DNA of 64,000 nt, taken from positions 1-64,000 of the forward strand of contig NZ_FNNU01000009.1 in NCBI RefSeq assembly GCF_900106975.1. Reading direction: 5' to 3'. The notes beneath the pieces are model-generated. The model saw only the letters and a list, made by a program, of their open reading frames with translations, did not search any database and was not told the origin of the DNA. This document shows positions 52,744 through 63,674 of this stretch, piece by piece. Within the stretch, counting starts at the first letter, position 1; each line of letters starts with the position of its first letter. The position numbers and the translations under genes are program-made. Source of the DNA: Pseudomonas kuykendallii (GTDB lineage Bacteria; Pseudomonadota; Gammaproteobacteria; Pseudomonadales; Pseudomonadaceae).

Positions 52744-53595
52744 TCAGTCGAACACGACGGTCTTGTTGTCGTGGACCAGCACGCGGTCTTCCAGGTGGAA
52801 GCGCAGCCCGCGGGCGAGTACCCGGCGCTCGACATCCTTGCCCAGGCGCACCAGGTCTTCGATGCTGTTGCGGTGCGAGATGCGCGCCACGTCCTGCTCG
52901 ATGATCGGGCCGGCGTCCAGCTCCTCGGTGACGTAGTGGCAGGTCGCGCCGATCAGCTTCACGCCACGCAGCGACGCCTGGTGGTACGGCTTGGCGCCGA
53001 CGAACGAGGGCAGGAAGCTGTGGTGGATGTTGATCACCTGATGGGCGAAACGGCGGCACAGGTCCGGCGGCAGGATCTGCATGTAGCGCGCCAGCACCAC
53101 GGTGTCGGCCTGGTGTTCCTCGACCAGACGCGAGACCTCGGCGAACGCCGGCTGCTTGTCCTGCGGATCGACCGGCACGTGGAAGAACGGAATGCCGTGC
53201 CACTCCACCATGCTGCGCAGGTCCTGGTGGTTGGAGATCACGCAGGGGATTTCGCAATCCAGGTCGCCGCTGTGCCAGCGGTGCAGCAGGTCGGCCAGGC
53301 AATGCGATTCGCGGCTCGCCATCAGTACGACGCGCTTCTTCTGCGCCGAATCGCTGATCCGCCAGACCATCGAGAACTGCTTGGCGATCGGTGCGAAGGC
53401 CTGGCGAAACTCCTCCAGATCGAACGGCAGCGACTCGGCGCGGATTTCGTGGCGCATGAAGAACCAGCCGCTCTGGTGGTCCGAGTGGTGGCTCGCCTCG
53501 CTGATCCAGCCGTTGTAGGTGGCCAGGAAGTTACTGACTTTGGCGACAATACCGACGCCATCCGGACAGGCGATGACCAGCCGAAAAGTGCGCAT
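52744..53595 (-). CDS. purU: Formyltetrahydrofolate deformylase
   Basis: This is a 283-residue enzyme that hydrolyses 10-formyl-THF to formate and THF, supplying formate for purine synthesis and balancing one-carbon pools. An N-terminal ACT domain (LVIACPDGVGIVAKVSNFLATYNGWI) is followed by the formyltransferase-type domain with VISNHQDLRSMVEWHGIPFFHVP and catalytic INIHHSFLPSFVGAKPYHQA. Length and motifs are standard. Confidence 0.96.
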   Translation of the reverse strand: MRTFRLVIACPDGVGIVAKVSNFLATYNGWISEASHHSDHQSGWFFMRHEIRAESLPFDLEEFRQAFAPIAKQFSMVWRISDSAQKKRVVLMASRESHCLADLLHRWHSGDLDCEIPCVISNHQDLRSMVEWHGIPFFHVPVDPQDKQPAFAEVSRLVEEHQADTVVLARYMQILPPDLCRRFAHQVINIHHSFLPSFVGAKPYHQASLRGVKLIGATCHYVTEELDAGPIIEQDVARISHRNSIEDLVRLGKDVERRVLARGLRFHLEDRVLVHDNKTVVFD

Positions 53596-53918
53596 TTCTT
53601 TACTCCAGATTCACAAAGGCGGCCATTCTAGCCACACCCGTGGAAACTTTCAGTAACTGTCGCCAGGCGCCAGCCCTCGCCCGGCCAACGGCAGGCCGGC
53701 GGGCGCCGCTTAATTGTCCCGACGGAAAAAAACCGACGCGTCCTGCGGGTTTTGCGAGAACAACTTCATGCCGCCTCGCCCGGGTCTTTAATCAATCGCA
53801 GCCCAATAAAACGAGGATAATTAAAAAATAACCCTACTCATCCGTTAGATGTTTACTTGGCAAACAGCGATGACTATTATTGAGCCACTATCAACCCCCG
53901 ACTATTTAAGGTAAGCCA
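53596..53918. other. AT-rich intergenic region upstream of mvaT
   Basis: These 323 bases separate divergent purU and mvaT. The part 53800-53910 is AT-rich and likely contains the mvaT promoter. H-NS family genes often bind their own AT-rich leaders. No gene is supported here. Confidence 0.55.
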
Positions 53919-54302
53919 ATGTCGCTGATCAATGAGTACCGCGCCACGGAAGAAGCCATCAAAGAACTTCAGGAGCGCCTGAAGAATCTGTCGCAAGACG
54001 ACAAACTGCAGAAGGAGTTGGAGTTCGAAGGCAAACTGCGCGCACTCATGGGCGAATACTCCAAGTCGCTGCGCGACATCGTTGCCCTGCTCGACCCGGA
54101 CGCCCGCCAGTCCAAGGCACCGCGCGCCAGCAAGGCGACCGGCACCGGCACCACCAAGCGCGCGCGCAAGGTCAAGCAGTACAAGAACCCGAACACCGGT
54201 GAAGTCATCGAAACCAAAGGTGGCAACCACAAGACGCTGAAAGAGTGGAAAGCCAAGTGGGGTTCGGATGTAGTCGAAGGCTGGTCGAGCTTTCTCGGTT
54301 GA
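53919..54302 (+). CDS. mvaT: H-NS family xenogeneic silencer MvaT/MvaU
   Basis: This is a 127-residue nucleoid protein. The N-terminal half is an oligomerising coiled coil (EYRATEEAIKELQERLKNLSQDDKLQKELEFEGKL), followed by a basic linker and the DNA-binding domain (YKNPNTGEVIETKGGNHKTLKEWKAKWG). MvaT binds AT-rich DNA and silences foreign genes. Which paralogue (MvaT or MvaU) it is cannot be decided here. A perfect bidirectional terminator follows. Confidence 0.92.
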   Translation: MSLINEYRATEEAIKELQERLKNLSQDDKLQKELEFEGKLRALMGEYSKSLRDIVALLDPDARQSKAPRASKATGTGTTKRARKVKQYKNPNTGEVIETKGGNHKTLKEWKAKWGSDVVEGWSSFLG

Positions 54303-54309
54303 TTGAACG

Positions 54310-54349
54310 CCAATAAAAAACGCCGGCAATTGCCGGCGTTTTTTATTGG
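54310..54349. terminator. Bidirectional terminator between mvaT and sbcB
   Basis: This is a perfect 40-base palindrome centred on AATT. It has an ACGCCGGC core stem with AAAAAA on one side and TTTTTT on the other, so it works for both convergent genes. Confidence 0.93.
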
Positions 54350-54371
54350 TCCGTTTTTTCCGCAACGCCTT

Positions 54372-55802
54372 TCACAATCCCCAGCGCACACGCAGGGCCT
54401 GCGCATAATCCTGCCACTCACGTAACAGAGACTGTTGTTCCGGGCTGGCGGTTGCCTGCAACTCGCGCAGTGCCTGGTCGAACGCCGGCAGCGTATTAGG
54501 TGCGCCGAACTCGGGTGCGCTCAGCCGGGCCCGACAGAACTCCGCCCAGCGCTGTTGTTCTTCGCCGGACAAGGTTTCGACAAAGTTGCGCGCGCGATAT
54601 CGGAACAACAATTCCGGCAGCCGCGGGTCGTCGAACGGCCAGTTTTCCCGCGCCAGCAGCTGCGGATCGGCGCGACGCACGCGCTCGCACAACTGGCGGT
54701 CGCGATCGCCGATGAAACCGTCGTAGAGCATCTGTTCGGGATCGTCGCCGGACGGGAACGACTCCTCCGCATACACCAGCGGCAGCTTGTCTCGCCACAG
54801 CGACTGCTGCTCGCGCAGCAGCGCGGCGCGCGCCAGGCAGGCCTCGAGGTCCACGCCGAGGCGCTCGCGGTCGCTGTCGCGCAGGACCTTGAGCGGCGCC
54901 AGCACCGGGCACTTGTTGACGTGCACCAGCTTCAGCGGAACCGGCGACTCGCCCTCGGCCAACTGGTCGCGACGCCGATAGAGGCGCTGGCGCAGGGCCT
55001 CGCCGTCGAGCTCGAGCAGCGGCAGGTGGTCGGCCTGCAAGTCGCAGACGATCAGTGCGTTGCGGTTCTTCGGATGCCAGGCCAATGGCAGCACGACGGC
55101 CAGGTAGCTGCGTTCCGCGGCGAAGCGCCCGGAGACATGCACCAGCGGCTGCAACAGCTGGATCTGTTCGTGCACGCGCTGCTTGCCGCGCAACTGGTAG
55201 AGGAAGTCGTAGAGCTTCGGCTGGCGCTCGCGGATCAGCCGCGCCAGGGCGATGGTCGCGCGCACGTCGGCCAGCGCGTCGTGGGCCTGGCCATGGTGGA
55301 TGCCGTTGGCGGCGGTGAGCCGTTCGAGCTTGAGCGTCACCCGGCCGTCCTCCCGCGGCCATTGGATGCCTTCGGGACGCAACGCGTAGGCGGTGCGCAC
55401 CAGATCGATCAGGTCCCAGCGGCTGTTGCCACCCTGCCACTCACGGGCATAAGGGTCGAAGAAATTGCGGTAAAGGCCATTGCGCGTGACCTCGTCGTCG
55501 AAGCGCAGGCTGTTGTAGCCGGCGACGCAGGTTCCGGGAAGCGAGAGCTCGCGGTGCAGACGGGTGATGAACTCGGCTTCGCCCAGACCCTTTTCCCGCA
55601 GCACCGATGGCGTGATTCCGGTGATCAGGCACGCCGCAGGGTGCGGCAAGATGTCTTCGCTGGGGCGGCAGTAGAGATTCAGCGGCTCGTCGATCTCCAC
55701 CAGCGCTTCGTCGGTGCGGATGCCGGCCACCTGCAGCGGGCGGTCTCGGCGCGTGTCGATGCCAGTGGTTTCGTAGTCGTACCAGAAGATGCTGGAGCTC
55801 AC
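54372..55802 (-). CDS. sbcB: Exodeoxyribonuclease I
   Basis: This is a 476-residue 3'-5' single-strand exonuclease used in recombination and mismatch repair. The DEDD motifs are visible as FWYDYETTGID near the N-terminus, GYNSLRFDDEVTRN and GQAHDALADVRATIALARL. The start is GTG 55802 (SSSIFWYDYE) with AAGGA eight bases upstream; an upstream ATG frame has no ribosome site. It converges with mvaT on the perfect terminator. Confidence 0.95.
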   Translation of the reverse strand: MSSSIFWYDYETTGIDTRRDRPLQVAGIRTDEALVEIDEPLNLYCRPSEDILPHPAACLITGITPSVLREKGLGEAEFITRLHRELSLPGTCVAGYNSLRFDDEVTRNGLYRNFFDPYAREWQGGNSRWDLIDLVRTAYALRPEGIQWPREDGRVTLKLERLTAANGIHHGQAHDALADVRATIALARLIRERQPKLYDFLYQLRGKQRVHEQIQLLQPLVHVSGRFAAERSYLAVVLPLAWHPKNRNALIVCDLQADHLPLLELDGEALRQRLYRRRDQLAEGESPVPLKLVHVNKCPVLAPLKVLRDSDRERLGVDLEACLARAALLREQQSLWRDKLPLVYAEESFPSGDDPEQMLYDGFIGDRDRQLCERVRRADPQLLARENWPFDDPRLPELLFRYRARNFVETLSGEEQQRWAEFCRARLSAPEFGAPNTLPAFDQALRELQATASPEQQSLLREWQDYAQALRVRWGL

Positions 55803-55931
55803 GGAGTCTTCCTTGTGGGGGGCGCGTCGCGAGTCTAGCACCGCCGCGCCAGAGCCTCGCCGGTGCGTCATGCTTGCCGGGCACCACGCCGGGTCGCTAG
55901 CATGCCCCAGCCTCTCCGCCCTGGTTCACCG

Positions 55932-56660
55932 ATGCCCTCGACCGCCGTCCGCCACGCCCCTCCGGCCCCGCCTACCGCGCCCCTGGATACCCGGCTGCGC
56001 ATCGAGACGCCCGAAGGCATCGACCTCATCCTGCGCCCTGCCAGCCTGGTGCCACGCGCCCTGGCCTTCACCATCGACCTCGCCATCCGCGGGCTGATCC
56101 TCGGCGTGATGTTCGTCCTGCTGTTCACCCTCGGCCAGTTCGGCATGGGCCTTGGGGCGATCCTGATGTTCCTCGTCACCTGGTGGTACATGGTGCTGTT
56201 CGAGGTGCTCAACCAGGGCCGCTCGCCGGGCAAGCAGATCATCGGCCTGCGCGTGGTCCACGACGATGGCACCCCGGTCGGCTGGGGTGCCTCGCTGACC
56301 CGCAACCTGTTGCGCTTCGCCGACATCCTGCCGTTCGGCTACACCCTCGGCATCCTCAGTTGCCTGAACAGCCGGGGTTTCAAGCGCCTCGGCGACATCG
56401 CCGCCGGCACCCTGGTGATCTACCGCGACCGCTCCGCCGAACGCCCGCCGCTGGCCGCGGCCGAACCGCTGCGTGCGCCCTTCGCGATGAACCTGGAAGA
56501 ACAGCGCGCGCTGCTGGAGTTCGCCGAACGCCAGGGCGGCCTGTCCGCGGCCCGACGTACCGAGCTGGCGGCGATCCTCGCCGAGCCGCTCGGCGTGTCG
56601 CCGGAACAGGCCGAGGCGCGGATCAACGGCATTGCCCACGGCCTGTTGGGTTCGGCATGA
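55932..56660 (+). CDS. RDD-family membrane protein
   Basis: This is a 242-residue protein with an RDD domain ([47 protein letters not shown]) and two or three membrane helices, then a cytoplasmic tail of about 90 residues. RDD proteins often stand next to MoxR operons. It is the first gene of a six-gene chain in which each gene overlaps or nearly overlaps the next. The start at 55932 is by homology; no strong ribosome site is present. Confidence 0.87.
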   Translation: MPSTAVRHAPPAPPTAPLDTRLRIETPEGIDLILRPASLVPRALAFTIDLAIRGLILGVMFVLLFTLGQFGMGLGAILMFLVTWWYMVLFEVLNQGRSPGKQIIGLRVVHDDGTPVGWGASLTRNLLRFADILPFGYTLGILSCLNSRGFKRLGDIAAGTLVIYRDRSAERPPLAAAEPLRAPFAMNLEEQRALLEFAERQGGLSAARRTELAAILAEPLGVSPEQAEARINGIAHGLLGSA

Positions 56661-57634
56661 AGCAGAGCCTGTTCGAAAGCCACTACCAGGCCGAATGGCA
56701 GTGCTTCGCCGCCCGGCTCGACGCGCTCGAGCGCGGCAAGGCCACGCGCGAGGACTGCCAGGGTTTCGCCGCCGCCTACCGGCAGCTCTGCCAGCAGCTC
56801 GCCCTGGCCCAGACCCGCGGCTACAGCCCGCACCTGATCGAGCAGCTGCAACAGCTGGCGATGCGTGGGCACCAGCAGTTCTATCGCCACCGCAGCCAGC
56901 TCGGCGCCCGCCTGCTGAGTTTTCTGTTCGGCGGATTCCCGCGCCTGGTGCGTGCCGAGTGGCGCAGCGTGGCGCTGGCCTTCGGGCTTTTCTTCGGCAG
57001 CCTGATCGGCATGGGCCTGCTGACCTATTTCTATCCCGAGCTGATCTACAGCCTGATGGACCCGGACCAGGTACAGAACATGGAGTCGATGTACGACCCG
57101 GACGCGCACCGCCTGGGGCGCTTCGGCGAACGTGGCTCCAGCGACGACTGGGCGATGTTCGGGTTCTACATCATGAACAACATCGGCATCGCCTTTCAGA
57201 CGTTCGCCAGCGGCCTGCTGCTCGGCCTCGGCAGCCTGTTCTTCCTGCTCTTCAATGGGCTGACCATCGGAGCGGTGGCCGGACACCTGACCGAGATCGG
57301 CTATATCCACACCTTCTGGTCGTTCGTCATCGGCCACGGCGCTTTCGAGCTGACCGCCATCGCCTTCTCCGGCGCCGCCGGGCTCAAACTCGGCTGGGCG
57401 CTGCTGGCGCCGGGTCGACTGACCCGCGGCGAGGCGCTGCGCCAGGCCGCCCGCACCAGCGTGCAACTGGTCGGCGGGGTGATCCTGTTCCTGCTGATCG
57501 CGGCGTTCATCGAGGCCTACTGGTCGTCGATGACCTACACCACGCCGACCGTCAAATATGCGGTCGGCGCCGCGCTCTGGGCGCTGGTGCTCGCTTATTT
57601 CCTGCTGGTCGGACGCCGCCATGCGCCTGACTGA
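56657..57634 (+). CDS. SpoIIM-like (stage II sporulation M) membrane protein
   Basis: This is a 325-residue protein with five to six membrane segments after residue 95 (VALAFGLFFGSLIGMGLLTYF, FASGLLLGLGSLFFLLFNGLTIGAVAG and others). The domain is related to SpoIIM and to membrane partners in MoxR operons of non-sporing bacteria. The start overlaps the RDD stop (ATGA). Its end overlaps the next gene by 14 bases. Confidence 0.87.
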   Translation: MKQSLFESHYQAEWQCFAARLDALERGKATREDCQGFAAAYRQLCQQLALAQTRGYSPHLIEQLQQLAMRGHQQFYRHRSQLGARLLSFLFGGFPRLVRAEWRSVALAFGLFFGSLIGMGLLTYFYPELIYSLMDPDQVQNMESMYDPDAHRLGRFGERGSSDDWAMFGFYIMNNIGIAFQTFASGLLLGLGSLFFLLFNGLTIGAVAGHLTEIGYIHTFWSFVIGHGAFELTAIAFSGAAGLKLGWALLAPGRLTRGEALRQAARTSVQLVGGVILFLLIAAFIEAYWSSMTYTTPTVKYAVGAALWALVLAYFLLVGRRHAPD

Positions 57635-59204
57635 CGCCAGCGTAGCGATCCGTCCGCGCAGCGCCTGGGAGGCGCTGGACCTCGGCGTGCTGCTGGCGCG
57701 CCGCCACGCCGGCCTGCTGATGGCCAGCTGGGCGCTGATCAGCCTGCCGGTGCTGGCGCTGCTCACGGCGCTGCTGTGGGAGTACCCGAGCTGGGCGATG
57801 TTCGTCTTCTGGCTGCTCAAGCCGGCGTTCGAGCGCCTGCCCCTGTACATCCTCTCGCGCGCCTTGTTCGGCGACACGCCAACCCTCGGCCAGGCGCTGC
57901 GCGCCTTCCCGCGCCTGCTCAAGCCGCAACTGATCGCCAGCCTGACCTGGCGCCGGCTGAGCCCGACGCGCAGCTTCGACCTGCCGGTGCTGCAACTCGA
58001 AGGGCTTTCCGGCGCCGCGCGCAATCAGCGCCTGGTGGTCCTCGGCCAGCGCGATACCGGCGCGGCGAGCTGGCTGACCATCGTCGGCGTTCACCTGGAA
58101 ATGGCCCTCTGGCTCGGCCTGGTCACCGCCCTCTATATGGTGTTGCCGCAACAGATGAGCATCGATCTGGACTGGCAGAAGCTGATCTCCCCCGACGCCG
58201 GGAACTGGCTGTGGCTCGATCACCTGTCCAACCTGCTCTACGCGCTGGCGCTGATCGTCTGGGAGCCGGTGTACGTCGCCTGCGGCTTCAGCCTCTACCT
58301 GAACCGCCGCACGGCGCTGGAAGCCTGGGACATCGAACTGGTGTTCCGCCGCATTCGCCAGCGGCTCGGCGGTGTCGCCTACGCGCTGCTGGTCGGCCTG
58401 GGCCTGCTGCTGGTGCAGCCGATGGAGCGCAGCTGGGCGCAAGACACACCCGCGGCCATCTGCCCGCTGCCGGAGGCCGACCCACTGGGGCCAGACGCCG
58501 ATCGCCTGCAGCAACAGACGCTGACCAGCAAGGCCAGCCGCGCGGCGATCGGCCAGTTGCTCGATGCGCCGCCCTTCGAGAACCGCCAGACCGTCACCCG
58601 CTGGCGCTTTGGCGACGACCCGCAGAAGGACGTCGACCGCGGCGACGTCGAGTCGCTTGGGCAGTTGCTCAGGGGCCTGTTCCACCTCGCGGAGTTCTGG
58701 AAGAGCATCGACGGCATCGCACTGTTCTTCGAGGTGCTGCTGTGGGCCGCGCTGTTCGGGCTGATCGGCCTGTTGCTGTGGCGCTACCGCGAATGGCTGA
58801 CGCTGTTCGCCACGGGGCGCGAAAAACGACAACGCGTCGCGCGGGAGCGCCCGGCCGTGCTGTTCGGCCTGCAAGTGACGCCGGAAAGCCTGCCCGACGA
58901 CATCGCCGGCAGCGTGGAGCGCCTCTGGGACGAACAGCCGCGTGAAGCCTTGGGCCTGCTCTACCGCGCGCTGCTCAGCCGCCTGCTGGGCGAGTTCCGT
59001 CTGCCGCTGAAAAGCGCGCACACCGAGGGCGAAGTGCTGCAACTGGTTGAGGAACTCTATCAGGACGACCTCAGCGCCTACGCGAGCCGCCTGACCCGCC
59101 ATTGGCAGAACCTCGCCTACGGCCACCGGCCCCCGCCCCTCTCCAGCCGCGACGAGCTGTGCCAGGGCTGGCGGCAGCTGTTCGGGCACGGAGTGCCGCG
59201 ATGA
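57621..59204 (+). CDS. DUF4129-type membrane protein of MoxR operon
   Basis: This is a 527-residue protein with several hydrophobic segments in the N-terminal half, a periplasmic/loop region, one more segment (FFEVLLWAALFGLIGLLLW) and a C-terminal cytoplasmic DUF4129-like part (REALGLLYRALLSRLLGEFRLPL). DUF4129 domains occur beside transglutaminase and MoxR genes. Start ATG 57621 lies inside the SpoIIM-like gene end. The stop overlaps the DUF4350 start (ATGA). Confidence 0.83.
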   Translation: MRLTDASVAIRPRSAWEALDLGVLLARRHAGLLMASWALISLPVLALLTALLWEYPSWAMFVFWLLKPAFERLPLYILSRALFGDTPTLGQALRAFPRLLKPQLIASLTWRRLSPTRSFDLPVLQLEGLSGAARNQRLVVLGQRDTGAASWLTIVGVHLEMALWLGLVTALYMVLPQQMSIDLDWQKLISPDAGNWLWLDHLSNLLYALALIVWEPVYVACGFSLYLNRRTALEAWDIELVFRRIRQRLGGVAYALLVGLGLLLVQPMERSWAQDTPAAICPLPEADPLGPDADRLQQQTLTSKASRAAIGQLLDAPPFENRQTVTRWRFGDDPQKDVDRGDVESLGQLLRGLFHLAEFWKSIDGIALFFEVLLWAALFGLIGLLLWRYREWLTLFATGREKRQRVARERPAVLFGLQVTPESLPDDIAGSVERLWDEQPREALGLLYRALLSRLLGEFRLPLKSAHTEGEVLQLVEELYQDDLSAYASRLTRHWQNLAYGHRPPPLSSRDELCQGWRQLFGHGVPR

Positions 59205-60402
59205 AACGGCGGCCGCTGTTCTACCTGCTGTCGGCGACCGTGCTGGTGCTCGGCCTGCTGGCGATCTACCTGCTCGGGCGGGTCACGACTTATCAGGAAG
59301 AAGTCAAACAGGGGCCGGCTCCGGAAGTCGCCGCCAATCCCTACCTCGCCGCCGAAAATTTCCTTCGCGGGCGTGGCCTGCAGGTACAGCGCGCCGATGG
59401 CCTGGAACGGCTGGCGGACCTGCCCAGCGTCGGGCAGACCCTGCTGCTGCTCGGCGAGCGCGACCGCATCACGCCGCGGCAGAACGAACGGCTGCTGGAA
59501 TGGGCAGCCAGGGGCGGACACCTGCTGGTGGTCGCCGAGCGCCTGTACGACGAGGACAAGGGTGAGAGCGGCGACCTGCTGCTGGATCGCCTGGGCATCC
59601 AGCAACTGCGCAGCAAGGACCTGGAGAAGCCGGCCGAGGACGCCGCGCCCGATGAGGCCGATCCCGAGCAGGAAGCGGAATCCGACGACGCCGATGCCTA
59701 TCCGGAGCTGACCAAGCTCTACCTGGAGAATGAAAAGGCGCCCGCCTACATCGGCTTCGACACCGACTTCCACCTGTACGACTCGCAGAACCGCGCCCAC
59801 GCCTGGGCCAACAGCGCCCGGACCACGCACCTGCTGCAGTTGCAGTACGGCGAAGGGCTGATCAGCGTGGTCACCGACGCGTGGATCTGGCAGAACGGCA
59901 AGATCGGCGAGTACGACAACGCCTGGCTGCTCTGGTACCTGACCCAGGACAGCGCCGTCACCCTGCTCTACCGCGCCGATCGCGACAACCTCGCCAGCCT
60001 GCTCGGCAGGTATTTCCCGGAGGCGCTGGCCGCCTTCGCGCTGCTGCTCGCCCTGGGCCTCTGGCACGTCGGCCAGCGCAGTGGCCCGCTGCAACCGCTG
60101 CCCGCGCTATCGCGCCGGCAATTGCAGGAGCACCTGCGCGGCAGTGCCGATTTCCTGCTCCGACGCAGCGGCCAGCGCACCCTGCTGCAGGACTTGCAAC
60201 AGGATATCCAGCGCCGCGCGCGCCGCCGTCATCCCGGCTTCGAACGTCTCGGCGTCGCCGAACAGTGGCAGACGCTCGGCCGACTCAGTCGCCTGCCGCC
60301 CGGCCACGTCAGCCAGGCGATGCGTCCGGTGCCGGACAAACGCCTCTCCGCCGCCGATTTCACCCGCCAGGTAGCCCACCTGCAAACCCTCAGGAATGCC
60401 CT

Positions 60403-60406
<4 letters not shown>
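59201..60406 (+). CDS. DUF4350-type membrane-anchored protein
   Basis: This is a 401-residue protein with an N-terminal helix (FYLLSATVLVLGLLAIYLLG), a globular domain starting NPYLAAENFLRGRGLQVQRAD, and a second helix near residue 270 (FPEALAAFALLLALGLWHV). The domain resembles glutamine-amidotransferase-like folds as in DUF4350. Residues 145-170 are very acidic. It is coupled at both ends by ATGA overlaps. Confidence 0.83.
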
Positions 60407-61419
<1,013 letters not shown>

Positions 61420-61429
61420 GCACCTCACG

Positions 61430-62761
61430 ATGAAACCTTCGCGCAGGCTGCTGGCGCTCGTCGCCACGCTCTTCGCCGCCGCCCTGCTGCTCGGCGCGCT
61501 GGATGCGCTTGGCGTGACAATGCCGGCGCCGCTGCATCGGCTCTGGTGGGGTGCGTTGCTGGCGCTGTGCGCCTTCGCCGCGGTCGACGCCTGGCGCCTG
61601 CGCCGCATCCCTTCGCCGCGTCTGCAACGGCGCCTGCCGGGCAACCTGCCCTTGGGCCGCAGCGAGGAAGTGCGTCTGGAACTGGCGCACGATCATGCGC
61701 GGCCGCTGCGGGTCGAGGTCTTCGATCACGTGCCGGACGGATTGGCCTTCGAGGCGCTGCCGCAGACCGTCGAGCTGCGCCCGGGCGAAACCAGCTCATT
61801 CGGCTATCGCCTGCGCCCACGGGTACGCGGGCATTTCAGCTTCGTCCGCTGCGAGCTCGGCGTGCCCAGCCCGCTCGGCCTGTGGCGCGCCCGGCGCCTG
61901 CTGGCGCTACCCGGCGAGACCCGCGTCTACCCGGATTTCGCCCGTCTCTATGGCGCCCAACTGATGGCGGTGGACGACTGGCTGAGCCAGCTCGGCGTTC
62001 GCCAGCGCCCGCGTCGCGGTTTGGGACAGGAATTCCACCAGCTGCGCGAATTCCGCGACGGCGACACCCTGCGGCAGATCGACTGGAAAGCCACCGCGCG
62101 CAAGCGCCTGCCGATTGCCCGCGAATACCAGGACGAGCGCGACCAGCAGATCATCTTCCTGCTCGACTGCGGCCGACGCATGCGCAGCCAGGACGACGAG
62201 CTGGCGCACTTCGATCACGCGCTGAACGCCTGCCTGCTGCTCAGCTACGTGGCGCTGCGCCAGGGCGACGCGGTGGGCCTGGCGACCTTCGCCAGCGAGC
62301 ACGACCGCCACGTCGCGCCGGCCAAGGGCCATGCGCAGCTCAGCGTGCTGCTCAACGCGGTGTACGACCTCGCCAGCAGCCAGCGCCCGGCGGACTATGC
62401 GGCGGCGGTCAGCCAGTTGCTCGCCCGCCAGCGCCGCCGCGCCCTGGTGGTACTGGTCAGTAATCTGCGCGACGAGGACGACGAGGAACTGCTCGGCGCG
62501 CTCAAGCGCCTCGGCCGCCAGCATCGGGTGCTGGTCGCCAGTATGCGCGAGGAGGTGCTCGATCGCCTGCGGCAGACACCGGTTCGGGGCTACGACGATG
62601 CCCTCGCCTACTGCGGCACGCTCAACTACCTGAATGCCCGTGGCGGGCTGCATGATCGTCTCGCCGCCAACGGACTGCCGATCCTCGACGCACGCCCGGG
62701 CGAACTCGGTCCGGAACTGGTCGGGCGGTATCTGGCGTGGAAAAAGGCGGGCGTTCTGTAG
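61430..62761 (+). CDS. DUF58/VWA-like protein, MoxR partner
   Basis: This is a 443-residue protein with two N-terminal helices (LLALVATLFAAALLLGALDALG and LWWGALLALCAFAAVDAW) and the DUF58 core GLGQEFHQLREFRDGDTLRQIDWKATARKRLPIAREYQDERDQQIIFLLDCGRRM. The VWA-type metal site is partly altered (DCGRR in place of DxSxS). It ends the six-gene operon. A small hairpin follows. Confidence 0.9.
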   Translation: MKPSRRLLALVATLFAAALLLGALDALGVTMPAPLHRLWWGALLALCAFAAVDAWRLRRIPSPRLQRRLPGNLPLGRSEEVRLELAHDHARPLRVEVFDHVPDGLAFEALPQTVELRPGETSSFGYRLRPRVRGHFSFVRCELGVPSPLGLWRARRLLALPGETRVYPDFARLYGAQLMAVDDWLSQLGVRQRPRRGLGQEFHQLREFRDGDTLRQIDWKATARKRLPIAREYQDERDQQIIFLLDCGRRMRSQDDELAHFDHALNACLLLSYVALRQGDAVGLATFASEHDRHVAPAKGHAQLSVLLNAVYDLASSQRPADYAAAVSQLLARQRRRALVVLVSNLRDEDDEELLGALKRLGRQHRVLVASMREEVLDRLRQTPVRGYDDALAYCGTLNYLNARGGLHDRLAANGLPILDARPGELGPELVGRYLAWKKAGVL

Positions 62762-62771
62762 AGCGGGGATG

Positions 62772-62789
62772 GCGCCCATCCGTGGGCGC
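62772..62789. terminator. Small hairpin between convergent DUF58 and PilZ genes
   Basis: A seven-base stem GCGCCCA/TGGGCGC with TCCG loop. It has no T run, so termination is only possible. Confidence 0.4.
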
Positions 62790-62797
62790 GTGGGGCG

Positions 62798-63160
62798 TCA
62801 CTGCGGCGACGTCACCTTGGGGCTGAAAGCGAAGTACTGGCGCAGCACCTGGACCAGCTCGACATACTCGGCCGGCGGCGCCACCAGGGAAAAGCCCGAA
62901 TCGTAGCTTCCCGGCGTAGCGTCTTCCTGGCTCCACTGGCAGGTCGCATAGAAGTCGACGAAATGAATCTGCCCGTCCTGGCCGGGAATCTTCAGGCGCA
63001 TGTCGAAGCGCGCATCGGTCAGCATCGGCCACTCGCTGATGAGCATCAGCCCATCGACCGAGACATTGCCCAGGTAGCCCATCGGTTTATCGGTATGCCG
63101 GTTGAACACCTTCAGGTAGTACGGCAACTGATGGCGCTCGATTCGAGACGGTAGACGCAT
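62798..63160 (-). CDS. PilZ-domain protein
   Basis: This is a 120-residue single-domain protein. A basic N-terminus RLPSRIERHQLPYYL and the NVSVDGLML motif match the cyclic-di-GMP binding signature (RxxxR and (D/N)xSxxG). It may therefore bind c-di-GMP, though the first motif is spaced a little unusually. The remaining beta-barrel has IHFVDFYATCQWSQED. It is convergent with the MoxR operon. Confidence 0.8.
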   Translation of the reverse strand: MRLPSRIERHQLPYYLKVFNRHTDKPMGYLGNVSVDGLMLISEWPMLTDARFDMRLKIPGQDGQIHFVDFYATCQWSQEDATPGSYDSGFSLVAPPAEYVELVQVLRQYFAFSPKVTSPQ

Positions 63161-63222
63161 GATGGCTTATCGCTATGAATGTGGGTCGAGTATGGTCCGA
63201 GTTCACGGTCGCTGAACAGCCG

Positions 63223-63645
63223 TCAGGCGCAGTCCGCTGCCAGCCGCGCGTCGATTTTGCGACGGGCGGTACTCAACTGCTCGTCGCTGTAGAACACCCG
63301 CTCGCCTTTGTCGTCGCGGTAGTAGAGCTTCCTGCCGCTGTTCAGCGTACCGAGGTTGCTGCGCAGCGCGCGGCAGCGCTCATTGCGGCTCGACTGCTTC
63401 TGCTGCGCCTCGACGGCCGTCTTCGCCTGCTCCTCGCGCCGCGCCCCGAAGAAGCGCTCGGTGCGTTCCTCACGCGCCTGCGTGGCGGCGTCGCGCTCGA
63501 TCACCTGCGGGCGCACATCGACCTTTTGCGCGCCGGCCGGCGGCCGTTCCCCGTAATGCAGCGTGCCCTTGGCGTCCGTCCAGCGGTAGATCTCCGCGGT
63601 GGCCAGCAGAGGCAGCAGGATCAGGAGAAGCCACCAGTGACGCAT
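63223..63645 (-). CDS. Exported DUF4124-domain protein
   Basis: This is a 140-residue protein with signal MRHWWLLLILLPLLATA followed by the DUF4124 motif EIYRWTDAKGTLHYGERPPAGA. A charged helical region (EERTERFFGARREEQAKTAVEAQQKQ) and two cysteines in the C-terminal part follow. The domain is common in Pseudomonas periplasmic proteins; function unknown. Confidence 0.85.
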   Translation of the reverse strand: MRHWWLLLILLPLLATAEIYRWTDAKGTLHYGERPPAGAQKVDVRPQVIERDAATQAREERTERFFGARREEQAKTAVEAQQKQSSRNERCRALRSNLGTLNSGRKLYYRDDKGERVFYSDEQLSTARRKIDARLAADCA

Positions 63646-63674
63646 GCTCGGTCATCCGTTACGGGCCAAAAGGA

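Noticed and set aside
53640-53831. A 63-codon frame upstream of mvaT.
   Set aside because: No ribosome site, low-complexity end, and it lies in the AT-rich promoter region.
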